This document shows positions 9,061 through 16,268 of a stretch of 64,000 bases of DNA, piece by piece (the first letter of the stretch is position 1; each line of letters starts with the position of its first letter). The notes beneath the pieces were generated by a model, which worked only from the letters and a program-made list of their open reading frames with translations, did not search any database and was not told where the DNA came from. Origin of the DNA: Anaerolineae bacterium (GTDB taxonomy: Bacteria; Chloroflexota; Anaerolineae; Caldilineales; Caldilineaceae); assembly GCA_030432295.1 (NCBI GenBank), contig JAUIHI010000019.1:59943-123942 (forward strand), in the 5' to 3' direction. A program made the translations under genes and the position numbers.

Positions 9061-9255
9061 ATGACCAAACACGATTTCCAGATCGGCACAGAATTCTACA
9101 CCGCCGCCGGCAAATGGCGCTGCACGGACATCGGCACACGGGTCGTCGTCGCCATTCGGCTCGATCAGGACGACGCCAGTTGGTACAACGGGCTGCCCTT
9201 TGCCGTGGCCGAATGGGTTTTCGACGTATACGACTTGGCCGATTGCCTGGTGTGA
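9061..9255 (+). CDS. Small conserved-looking protein of unknown function (64 aa)
   Basis: Short acidic protein with alternating strands: FQIGTEFYTAAGKWRCTDIG, TRVVVAIRLD, then a WYNGLPFAVAEWVFDVYDL block with several aromatic residues. I have a general memory of similar orphan proteins next to RHH antitoxins but cannot name a family. The start ATG directly follows a GAAGGTG. It may be the effector partner of the upstream RHH protein; this is an inference from adjacency. Confidence 0.45.
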   Translation: MTKHDFQIGTEFYTAAGKWRCTDIGTRVVVAIRLDQDDASWYNGLPFAVAEWVFDVYDLADCLV

Positions 9256-9279
9256 ATGACACCTGCCAGAGGAGGAACA

Positions 9280-9591
9280 ATGAGCGACAATCCATACGCA
9301 GAACTGCGGGCACACTTCGCCCAGGTGGAGGGCGTGGAGGTAAGCGCCGGTCGAGGCGCGCAGGGCATCAAATTGGGCGGGAAAATGTTTGCGATGTTCC
9401 ACAAGGGGCAGCTACTGGTGAAGCTCGACCCCAAGCGAGTGCAGGAAGTCATTGCATCGGGCGACGGTCTTCCCCACGATCCCGGCACTGGCAAACCTAT
9501 GAAGAACCGGGTGCTGATTCCCGATACGAAGAAGGACCTCTGGATTCAGTACTGCGAGGAGTCGAGACAGTACGAAGCTGGGACGGCCTAA
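9280..9591 (+). CDS. TfoX N-terminal-like (YjbR/MmcQ-type fold) small protein
   Basis: 103 residues. The sequence KLGGKMFAMFHKGQLLVKL, then RVQEVIASGDGLPHDPGTGKPMKNRV, matches the TfoX_N-like family found as stand-alone small proteins ('MmcQ/YjbR-like'). Function unknown; no competence role is implied. ATG 9280 was chosen for the GAGGAGG a few bases upstream. It lies 24 bp after the previous stop and may be cotranscribed with it. Confidence 0.6.
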   Translation: MSDNPYAELRAHFAQVEGVEVSAGRGAQGIKLGGKMFAMFHKGQLLVKLDPKRVQEVIASGDGLPHDPGTGKPMKNRVLIPDTKKDLWIQYCEESRQYEAGTA

Positions 9592-9673
9592 GGCTCGACG
9601 CAGGGCGGCAACCGGTGCAGCCGGACGCCTGCTGACAGAGCAGCATCGACATACAGCAACAATCAGCAAAATC

Positions 9674-9703
9674 AGAGAGCCGGGTGTCTATCACCCGGCT
9701 CTC
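9674..9703 (+). terminator. Rho-independent terminator ending the small-gene cassette
   Basis: AGAGAGCCGGGTG pairs with CACCCGGCTCTCT across a short loop, followed by TTCTATCTATT. It lies in the convergent gap with the decaheme cytochrome gene and can serve both strands. The sequence after it (ending TTGTGGGTCAG) faintly recalls the module ends at 7831 and 13860. Confidence 0.7.
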
Positions 9704-9752
9704 TTTCTATCTATTGACTATTGTGGGTCAGAATCTGTCTGAGCGTCTTGCC

Positions 9753-12032
9753 TTACTTGAAGTAAGCCATAATCTGCCCGATGACGGTCCAAAGTGTGGC
9801 GGTGGCATCCTCGCCAGCGTCGACCAGATAACCCTCCCGCTTCATGTGCTGATTCAGGGAGACAAGCTCACCGACCGCATCCTCTTTGATCAGTTCTGCC
9901 CGGTGACAGCCACCGCAGGCTCGCGCCGCGGGGCCGGTGATGTATTCGGGCAGTGTGCCGATGCTTCTGGCCTCGACGGGGTCTGTGGCCGACAGAATAC
10001 CGGGCAGGGATTTGGACTGATCCGGCACATTGTAGGCCCCCTCGTAATGGCAGGACTCACAATTGGTCACAGAATGGGTGGGGAAGGGGAAGTCGATGTG
10101 ATGCTCGTAGTGCATAGCTTCCACCGGGTCGTCGAAATTGATGTCGCCAATGTCGAAGACCTGGAAGGAGTGAATCGCATGCACGTAGGAATCCAGGGAT
10201 CGGGACTGAAGTTCCAGATGGGAACCGCCGCTCTTGGTGATGTGGCACATGCGACAGGCGACGAGATTGCCGCCCCGATCCGGTGAATGGAAGGTGGTGG
10301 CCAGGGCTTCGTGACAGTTGTTGCAGCCGTCTGCCACCTTCGCAATCGGGCTGTAGAAGTCATCCACAAAGCCATCGGACGCCAGGTCGAAGGTCCGGGA
10401 CGGTGCGTCGAGGGCAACCTGCACGTCGTCCGCGTTCATCAGTTCCGGCATAACCGCAATCTCGACCCGCTTGACTGTCCCATCAGCGATGAGATCGGCC
10501 CACGCCGACAGGTCCGCGGTCACTTGCCAGCGGCCTTCTCCGGCAAATTCAGTGGTGAAGCGGGGATGTTCTGTGCCCACCTCATACTCCACGGCCCGCT
10601 CATCGCTTCTGTCGATCACATCGTCGCCGTTGTCGTCAAAGAGCCGTTCGTGCGCGCCGATGATGAAATCCTTCGTGTCATAGCCGTACAATCCGACCAT
10701 CACAGCGGGCACAATGTCCGCTACATCCAGCCGGCCAATGTCCGGGGACTCGGCAGCGCTGAAGAAGATTTGGAGCATCGCGCCGTCGAAAGTTGCGTTG
10801 TCAATTGTGATAGAGATGGCTTCCGAGTAGCGCAGCCCGTCGGCTGTGAAGATCGCTTTGTCATAGCCCGTGTGGATTTCGCTGAAGGTGGGAGCCTTCT
10901 CACCCTCTGCGTGGCAACGGGTGCAATCCTCTGTGTTCAGGTCCATATCCTCGTGGTCCCGGATGGAACCCAGGAGCGTCGTGAGCGCATACTCAGAAGT
11001 CCCGTACTCCTCGGAGCCGGTCACCGGATGGCAACTCTTGCAGGTCGCTACGTTGAAGTTGGCATCGGCCAATGCCACATCCAACTTGCCCGCGTGACAG
11101 GTGACACAGTTCGCCATAGACTGGGGATAGGGGAATTCCATGGCGTGGGACATATGCACGTCGTTCATCAGCGTTGTGGGATAGGCGTACTGCTCTTCCT
11201 GTTCCGCTGTCAATTCCACCTCGCCAGCCAGGACAGCCGCGGCCAGCAGCGGGTCATCGACCATCAGTTGCCACTCAAAATGGCCGCCCTCGCCGTTGTC
11301 CAGATGGCAGGCTTTGCAAGTATAGAAATCTGTGGCCGGATCGTTGTCTACCTGGCCGTAGATGTAGCCGTGTTTAAGGTAGGGGTCTGTGTGGCACTTC
11401 TCACAGCCGTCGTTGTTGGCAGCCGAGACGAAATCCACCCCCGCGCCGGTCTCCAGCAGAGCCGCAAAGGGATATTTGACCTGGCGGATACGCGCCGGCA
11501 GATTTCCAACCGTCTCATCCGCGCCGTAGACCACAACCAGCCCGTCCATTGCGCTAAAGTCAGGACTCCCAGTCACCGAAGTTGTGATGCCGCCCTCGCC
11601 ATCGTAGGCCAAGTCTCCTTTCAGGGAGAATCTTTCTGCGGCAGGCTCAAACTGGAAATTGCTGCCGGTATAGGGGGCAAAGTAGATCGCCAGAGAATCT
11701 GCCTCCCTCGCATCAAAGGCTTCGCCATTCATCGTCATCATAAAAGTGACCGTACTCGTGTCGGGAGCAGTGAACGAATAGGCCAAATCGGCAATTTGGA
11801 TGACGCCATCCTGATAGAGTTCGTCATAGGATGCCTGATGCTTGGCTCCAGCCTCTTTATGGCAGACCGAGCAGGACTCCGGTTCTGCCATAATCATCGC
11901 ACCCACATGGGGATCGGATGGCTCCTGGTCCTGCGCGGCCACAGGCGTGGCAAAGACCCAGCCAGCCAGGGCTACAAGCACCAGCGCCAGAATCGTACTG
12001 ATCCACAGATTGATAGTAAGTTTCCCTCGCAT
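9753..12032 (-). CDS. Decaheme c-type cytochrome, OmcA/MtrC-like
   Basis: 759-residue secreted multiheme cytochrome. A signal peptide (1-33) has a basic N-end, a hydrophobic core and a VAA cleavage site. Exactly ten CxxCH haem sites are visible: CSVCH (C54), CEKCH, CKACH, CVTCH, CKSCH, CTRCH, then CNNCH, CRMCH, CESCH and CGGCH (C706). They fall in two pentahaem groups separated by a beta-rich stretch of about 170 residues, the domain plan of OmcA/MtrC. There is no lipobox. Role inferred: extracellular electron exchange with minerals, humics or partner cells. No MtrA/MtrB-like genes are nearby. ATG 12032 was chosen for GAGGAG 7 nt upstream; an in-frame ATG at 12050 overlaps that site. Confidence 0.85.
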   Translation of the reverse strand: MRGKLTINLWISTILALVLVALAGWVFATPVAAQDQEPSDPHVGAMIMAEPESCSVCHKEAGAKHQASYDELYQDGVIQIADLAYSFTAPDTSTVTFMMTMNGEAFDAREADSLAIYFAPYTGSNFQFEPAAERFSLKGDLAYDGEGGITTSVTGSPDFSAMDGLVVVYGADETVGNLPARIRQVKYPFAALLETGAGVDFVSAANNDGCEKCHTDPYLKHGYIYGQVDNDPATDFYTCKACHLDNGEGGHFEWQLMVDDPLLAAAVLAGEVELTAEQEEQYAYPTTLMNDVHMSHAMEFPYPQSMANCVTCHAGKLDVALADANFNVATCKSCHPVTGSEEYGTSEYALTTLLGSIRDHEDMDLNTEDCTRCHAEGEKAPTFSEIHTGYDKAIFTADGLRYSEAISITIDNATFDGAMLQIFFSAAESPDIGRLDVADIVPAVMVGLYGYDTKDFIIGAHERLFDDNGDDVIDRSDERAVEYEVGTEHPRFTTEFAGEGRWQVTADLSAWADLIADGTVKRVEIAVMPELMNADDVQVALDAPSRTFDLASDGFVDDFYSPIAKVADGCNNCHEALATTFHSPDRGGNLVACRMCHITKSGGSHLELQSRSLDSYVHAIHSFQVFDIGDINFDDPVEAMHYEHHIDFPFPTHSVTNCESCHYEGAYNVPDQSKSLPGILSATDPVEARSIGTLPEYITGPAARACGGCHRAELIKEDAVGELVSLNQHMKREGYLVDAGEDATATLWTVIGQIMAYFK

Positions 12033-12444
12033 TTTGGTATCTCCTCTCATTGATGATACCGGTGTCTTTATAGGGTTGGACAGTTGAAGATGGTTTGTGT
12101 CAAGATTCACAATCTTGAACAAAAAAACGTGTGTTGAAGGTAGTGCGGGGGGTATTGAAGAACGGGCGTACGCAAAACGGCTACGGTGTAACCGCCGCAA
12201 AACGGTTATCTAAAATAATAGCACAGTTGGAGGGGGTCTATACTGGTCAGATGGGTAGGATTGTGTCGAGTCCCGTATGAGCGGTGTACTGGAAGGACCG
12301 CCAAACAGGTGGCGGTCGAAAGCGATTGTGCGAAAAATATATTTGGGGGAACAATTGTATCTTTTGAATCGTCCTAAACCTGCCGCGCCAAGAAAGGCTG
12401 CGGACACAACAAGTCAGGATAAATTCACGTAAAGGAAAGTTGCA
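12033..12444. other. Divergent intergenic region, 412 bp
   Basis: Promoter region shared by the cytochrome (minus) and the META lipoprotein (plus). It contains an 8-bp hairpin, GACCGCCA (12296-12303) with TGGCGGTC (12310-12317), and a partly repeated AAAACGG...GTAACCG / AAAACGGTTATC patch near 12174-12211. No confident -10/-35 pair was found, and no further gene. Confidence 0.4.
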
Positions 12445-13713
12445 ATGTTGTTCAAAAGCAAGAATCTGCTGGTCTATTTCGTACTCGTCATGGCGTTGCT
12501 GCTCAGCGCCTGCACACCGGTTGCGCCAGGAATTGCCCCCACTCCTGAGGGCAGTCAGTCTGAGAGCGAAATGGAAAATCCGGCAATGGAAAGCGAAGAG
12601 ATCACCCTATACATCGCACCCGAAAAGGTGGAATGTATGGGCGTTGGGCCGATGGAGTGTTTGCAGGTCAAATATAGCGAAGACGGCGAAAGCGAGCTTT
12701 TCTATACAGGCATCGACGGCTTCGTCTTTGTGCCCGGCTACAACTACGAGCTGCGGGTCCTGCGCTCAGAGATCGCCAACCCGCCCGCGGATGGCTCTTC
12801 CCTGGCCTACACCCTCCTGGAAGTGGTGGCCCAGGAACCGGCCTACGACGGCGAAGCTCTGCCCCTGGAAGGAACTCACTGGACGCTCATCGCCTTTGGC
12901 ACAGAGGATATGGTCCATTTCTCCCCCGCCGATCAGACGGTTGATGCCCAGTTTGTGGACGGGCGCATCTCCGGTCTCAACGGTTGCAACAACTACTCGG
13001 CGGACTACACTGTCGTGGACGGCCAACTGCAACTGAGCCAGGCTATCTCTACACTGATGGCCTGCCCGGAACCGGCAATGGAAGTGGAGCAGGCCTTTAT
13101 GTCTGCCCTCTCTTCCGCCAGCAGCATTGCCATCGACGGCGATCTGCTCACAATCGTCTACGCTGCCGGTCAATTGACCTTCCAGGGCACTGCGGCGACA
13201 GCGGCTGATCTGGACAGCATTGCCCTTATCACCCTGCCCGACGGCTCGGCGTGCGAGTTTGCAGGGATGGGTGCTACCCTGGCTTTTGACGAGAAACGGC
13301 TCAACTACACCTGTTCCGATGCGGCCACACTGCCCTTCACCGGGCTGATCGGCGACATTGCCCAGGACGATGCCGGTGTGCTGACCGTCGAACTCGCCAC
13401 CATCAACCGCAATGATGACGGCTTCTTTCTGGAAGATTCCCAGACGCTGACGTTCCTGGCCGCTGGTCTGCTGCTGGCCGACGGCAGCCAGTGCGACTTT
13501 GCCGGGATGGGCGCAACCCTGGCCTTTGACGGCGAGCGGTTGAACTACACCTGTGGCGATCCCTCCATCGGCCTGCTCGGCCCGCTGGTGCAGGGCGAAG
13601 CCGGGAACTGGACTGTCAGTAAAGTGACATTAGAGCGCAAGGATGGCAGCTTTACCATTGTCGGGCGGGAGGAAATTGCCATCGCCGCCATTCAGGGCGC
13701 GGAAATGCCCTAG
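12445..13713 (+). CDS. Lipoprotein with DUF4377 and META (HslJ-like) domains
   Basis: 422 residues. A lipoprotein signal with LLLSAC puts the lipid on C23, so the protein is anchored outside the cytoplasmic membrane. A DUF4377-like domain (about 50-130) includes ITLYIAPEKVECMG and VPGYNYELRVLR. A META domain (about 138-245) has GTHWTLIAFG, GLNGCNNYSADY and ISTLMACPEPAM. The C-terminal 170 residues hold two copies of a module ending FAGMGATLAFD-(E/G)-x-RLNYTC, about 88 residues apart. META/HslJ proteins are linked to stress or antibiotic tolerance; the real role here is unknown. Cysteines are paired within each module, suggesting disulfides. It is divergent from the decaheme cytochrome. Confidence 0.75.
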   Translation: MLFKSKNLLVYFVLVMALLLSACTPVAPGIAPTPEGSQSESEMENPAMESEEITLYIAPEKVECMGVGPMECLQVKYSEDGESELFYTGIDGFVFVPGYNYELRVLRSEIANPPADGSSLAYTLLEVVAQEPAYDGEALPLEGTHWTLIAFGTEDMVHFSPADQTVDAQFVDGRISGLNGCNNYSADYTVVDGQLQLSQAISTLMACPEPAMEVEQAFMSALSSASSIAIDGDLLTIVYAAGQLTFQGTAATAADLDSIALITLPDGSACEFAGMGATLAFDEKRLNYTCSDAATLPFTGLIGDIAQDDAGVLTVELATINRNDDGFFLEDSQTLTFLAAGLLLADGSQCDFAGMGATLAFDGERLNYTCGDPSIGLLGPLVQGEAGNWTVSKVTLERKDGSFTIVGREEIAIAAIQGAEMP

Positions 13714-13754
13714 CCCGCTCATCGTATTGGGCATATCCCAGATTCGGGAGATCA

Positions 13755-13786
13755 GACCTGACAGGCTTCAGAGAACCTGTCAGGTC
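13755..13786. terminator. Hairpin after the META lipoprotein gene
   Basis: GACCTGACAGG (13755-13765) pairs perfectly with CCTGTCAGGTC (13776-13786), followed by TTTCC. It lies 42 bp after the stop codon. The word CCTGTCAGGTC is a palindromic word I have seen repeated in Chloroflexota intergenic DNA; that is memory, not a search. Confidence 0.55.
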
Positions 13787-13816
13787 TTTCCATATCCAGG
13801 ATGTACCCCTGTGCAA

Positions 13817-13860
13817 AGCCGGATGGTTGCCATCCGGCTTTTTTGTTATACTGTGGGCAG
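13817..13860 (+). promoter_or_regulatory. Terminator-promoter module, copy 2
   Basis: AGCCGGATGG (13817-13826) pairs with CCATCCGGCT (13830-13839) over a 3-nt loop, then a T run, then the extended -10 TGTTATACT (-10 at 13847-13852). The 28 bases ending at 13860 are identical to 7804-7831. It precedes the GTPase operon and probably starts its transcription. Confidence 0.7.
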
Positions 13861-13895
13861 AAGCACTACCGTCTGTCTCTTTATGGAAATGGTCT

Positions 13896-15071
13896 ATGAG
13901 TATCAAGCTGGACAACCAATTTGCCGAACAGCTACGGCAGAAACTGGACGAAGCGCTGGTCCGACTGGGCCGGGTGAATATCCTCATCGTTGGTAAAACC
14001 GGCGTGGGCAAGAGCACGCTGGTCAACGCGGTCTTTCGCGGCAATCTGGCCGAGACCGGCGATGGCCGCCCGGTTACCCGCACAACCCGGGAGATCAGAA
14101 AAGAGGGCATTCCCCTCAGTATTTTTGATACCCGGGGGCTGGAAGTTGGCGAATACCAGAGCACCCTTCAGGAACTGGAAAAACTCCTATTGGCAAGACG
14201 CCGAAGCGAAGATCCCAACCAGCACATCCACATCGCCTGGGTCTGTGTGATGGAGGAGTCCCGCCGTGTGGAGGAGGCGGAGTCGAAGCTGGTCGAAATG
14301 CTTGACCGATACGCCCCCGTTGTGGCTGTGGTCACCAAAAGCATCGCTGACAACGGCTTTCGTCAAAAAGTCCAGGAACTCCTGCCCCAGGCTCGCAACA
14401 CTGTGCGGGTTCTCGCCAAAGAGATGGTGCTGGATGGCGGTCACACAATCCCGGCTGCCGGTCTGGAGAATCTGGTAGACATCACAATGACGCTGGTTCC
14501 AGAGAGCCAACGGGACGCGCTGGCCGCGGTCCAGCGTGTCAGCGTTGATCACAAACTCCAGCGGGCACACGCCATTGTCGTCAGCCTGGCGCTCAGCGCG
14601 GGGGGTGTGGGTGCGACCCCCATCCCCTTTTCCGATGCGGTTGCCATTGTGCCGATTCAGGTCACAATGCTGGCCAGCATCAGCGCAGTCTGGGGACTGC
14701 CCACAACCACAGCCTATCTGGGCACGCTGGTCAGCGGCGCGATCACAGGCGCGGGGGGCACACTCATCGGGCGTGCGGCCGCGGCTGAGTTGCTGAAGCT
14801 GATTCCCGGTGTGGGCACAGTTGTGGGCGGGGCCATCAATGCGGGGGTAGCCAGCGCGCTGACAACCGCCTTTGGCGAAGCCTATATTGCCGCGCTCTAT
14901 GGGCTGACCAAAGACAATCCAGAGCTGGTTCCCGGCGCGGAAGAGGTGGGTGAGGAGTTCATGCGCCAACTGAAGGCGACCAAATTCAAGCCGACTGTGG
15001 GGCTGTGGGAGCGCATCAAACGGTTGTTCCGCAGACAGCCCGCGGCTTCAGGATCGGATGCATTGCTATGA
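13896..15071 (+). CDS. P-loop GTPase with C-terminal DUF697/YcjF-like membrane-associated domain
   Basis: 391 residues. The G domain is near the N-terminus: G1 GKTGVGKST (33-41), a T-rich switch (RPVTRTTREI), G3 DTRG and a G4-like TKS. The second half (about 225-330) is rich in Ala/Gly/Ile, with hydrophobic stretches (AIVVSLALSAGGVG, VAIVPIQVTMLASISAVW, LKLIPGVGTVVGG) typical of DUF697 proteins that associate with membranes. The C-terminal basic patch KRLFRRQP ends the protein. ATG 13896 follows the module promoter. The stop overlaps the next start (ATGA). Role unknown; relatives act in envelope stress or GTP-dependent membrane processes. Confidence 0.72.
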   Translation: MSIKLDNQFAEQLRQKLDEALVRLGRVNILIVGKTGVGKSTLVNAVFRGNLAETGDGRPVTRTTREIRKEGIPLSIFDTRGLEVGEYQSTLQELEKLLLARRRSEDPNQHIHIAWVCVMEESRRVEEAESKLVEMLDRYAPVVAVVTKSIADNGFRQKVQELLPQARNTVRVLAKEMVLDGGHTIPAAGLENLVDITMTLVPESQRDALAAVQRVSVDHKLQRAHAIVVSLALSAGGVGATPIPFSDAVAIVPIQVTMLASISAVWGLPTTTAYLGTLVSGAITGAGGTLIGRAAAAELLKLIPGVGTVVGGAINAGVASALTTAFGEAYIAALYGLTKDNPELVPGAEEVGEEFMRQLKATKFKPTVGLWERIKRLFRRQPAASGSDALL

Positions 15072-15439
15072 CAGACTCATTATGGACCAAACCAGGCGGA
15101 TCGTTAAGTCACAAGAACGCATCTAAAGAATACGGCCTTACCGAGCAAGACCTATTTACGGCAATGCGGGCCGGTACGTTGCAGTTCCGCGAAGGCTCGG
15201 CCCACGGCAACCCCTATTTCAAGCTGCTCCGGATGGAAGTGGAGGCATTGGCTCTGGAATTGCGTGGAGCAGCGGCTATGGAAGAGCAGGCATTTCAGCA
15301 TCAGTTGCGGCAGATCGACAAGGCGATCAATAGCCACAAGCGCAAATTGACGGCTTTGAATAAACAGCGGATCGCATTGCTCGAAGCCCATAACAAGCGA
15401 GTTTCCACTGGAGAAAACGAATCGGATGCAAAAACCTGA
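15068..15439 (+). CDS. Small helix-turn-helix-like / coiled-coil protein, unknown
   Basis: 123 residues. The N-terminal part (NASKEYGLTEQDLFTAMRAG, then LQFREGSAHGNPYFKLLRME) looks like a MerR- or excisionase-type winged helix that reads a motif and a short wing. It is followed by a long heptad-rich helix (about 60-115; QLRQIDKAINSHKRKLTALN). It overlaps the GTPase stop by 4 bp (ATGA) and the methyltransferase start by 14 bp, so all three are one translational unit. No known function. Confidence 0.5.
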   Translation: MTDSLWTKPGGSLSHKNASKEYGLTEQDLFTAMRAGTLQFREGSAHGNPYFKLLRMEVEALALELRGAAAMEEQAFQHQLRQIDKAINSHKRKLTALNKQRIALLEAHNKRVSTGENESDAKT

Positions 15440-16238
15440 GACTGATTTGCACCGCGAAACCGGCCTGGCCTGGAATGTAACCGCGGGGATATACGAACGG
15501 GACGAGGCCAAAGACATTGCCCTGCTGCGGGGCGGCGGCAACAGTCTGCTCGCCCCGGAACACCGCTTTCTGCGCGACCTCGCCAGTTGGTGTGGACGGG
15601 CGATTCATCTGCAATGTGCGGGGGGAACCGACACCCTTTCCCTGTGGAATATGGGTGCGGCTGAAGTGGTGGGTGTGGACATCAGCGAAAAGATGATCGG
15701 GGTGGGGCGGCGCAAATCCGCGGCACTGGGCGCGCCCGCCCAGTGGTACTGCTGCGATGTCCTTCACACGCCCCACGTCCTGGACGCCAGCGCAGACCTC
15801 ATCTATACCGGGCGGGGTGCCCTGCCCTGGGTGATGGACATTGTGGCGTGGGCCGGAGTGGTGGTCCGTCTGCTCAAACCCGGCGGCAGGATTTACATTT
15901 TTGAGGGCCATCCTCTGGATTGGGTGTGGGATATGCAGGCGGACAGCTACCAGCTCAGCCCCCGCACGGGCGACTACTTTGCGGGGGAGGTCGTCAGCGA
16001 CCGGGGCTGGCCGATTTTCTCCACGCCCATCCAAGAACACCCGGACAAAGAAGCGTTTCACGTCCACGAGCGTCAATGGACGCTGGGCGCGCTCCTCAAC
16101 AGTCTGGTGGGTGCAGGGCTGCTATTGGAGTGTTTTGAGGAGCACCCGGACCTCTTCTGGAACCAATTCCCCCATCTGCCCGCGGAACTGGCGGGTCGTC
16201 TCCCCCACACTTTTTCCCTGCTCATGTGCAAGCCGTAG
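15426..16238 (+). CDS. Class I SAM-dependent methyltransferase
   Basis: 270 residues. Rossmann methyltransferase motifs are visible: motif I as IHLQCAGGTDTLSLW (about 58-72), the acidic end of strand 2 in VVGVDISEKMI, WYCCDVLH (motif II region) and LLKPGGRIYIFEGHP (motif III). Cytoplasmic; substrate unknown. It overlaps the preceding small gene by 14 bp, so it is translated from the same message as the GTPase. It converges on the E2 gene with only 30 bp between. Confidence 0.75.
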   Translation: MQKPETDLHRETGLAWNVTAGIYERDEAKDIALLRGGGNSLLAPEHRFLRDLASWCGRAIHLQCAGGTDTLSLWNMGAAEVVGVDISEKMIGVGRRKSAALGAPAQWYCCDVLHTPHVLDASADLIYTGRGALPWVMDIVAWAGVVVRLLKPGGRIYIFEGHPLDWVWDMQADSYQLSPRTGDYFAGEVVSDRGWPIFSTPIQEHPDKEAFHVHERQWTLGALLNSLVGAGLLLECFEEHPDLFWNQFPHLPAELAGRLPHTFSLLMCKP

Positions 16239-16268
16239 AAGCACAATCCGCTGGAGGACAGGCGCAGT

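Noticed and set aside
10287..12053. Plus-strand 588-codon frame opposite the decaheme cytochrome
   Set aside because: The minus strand has ten CxxCH motifs and a signal peptide; the plus frame shows no recognisable domain.
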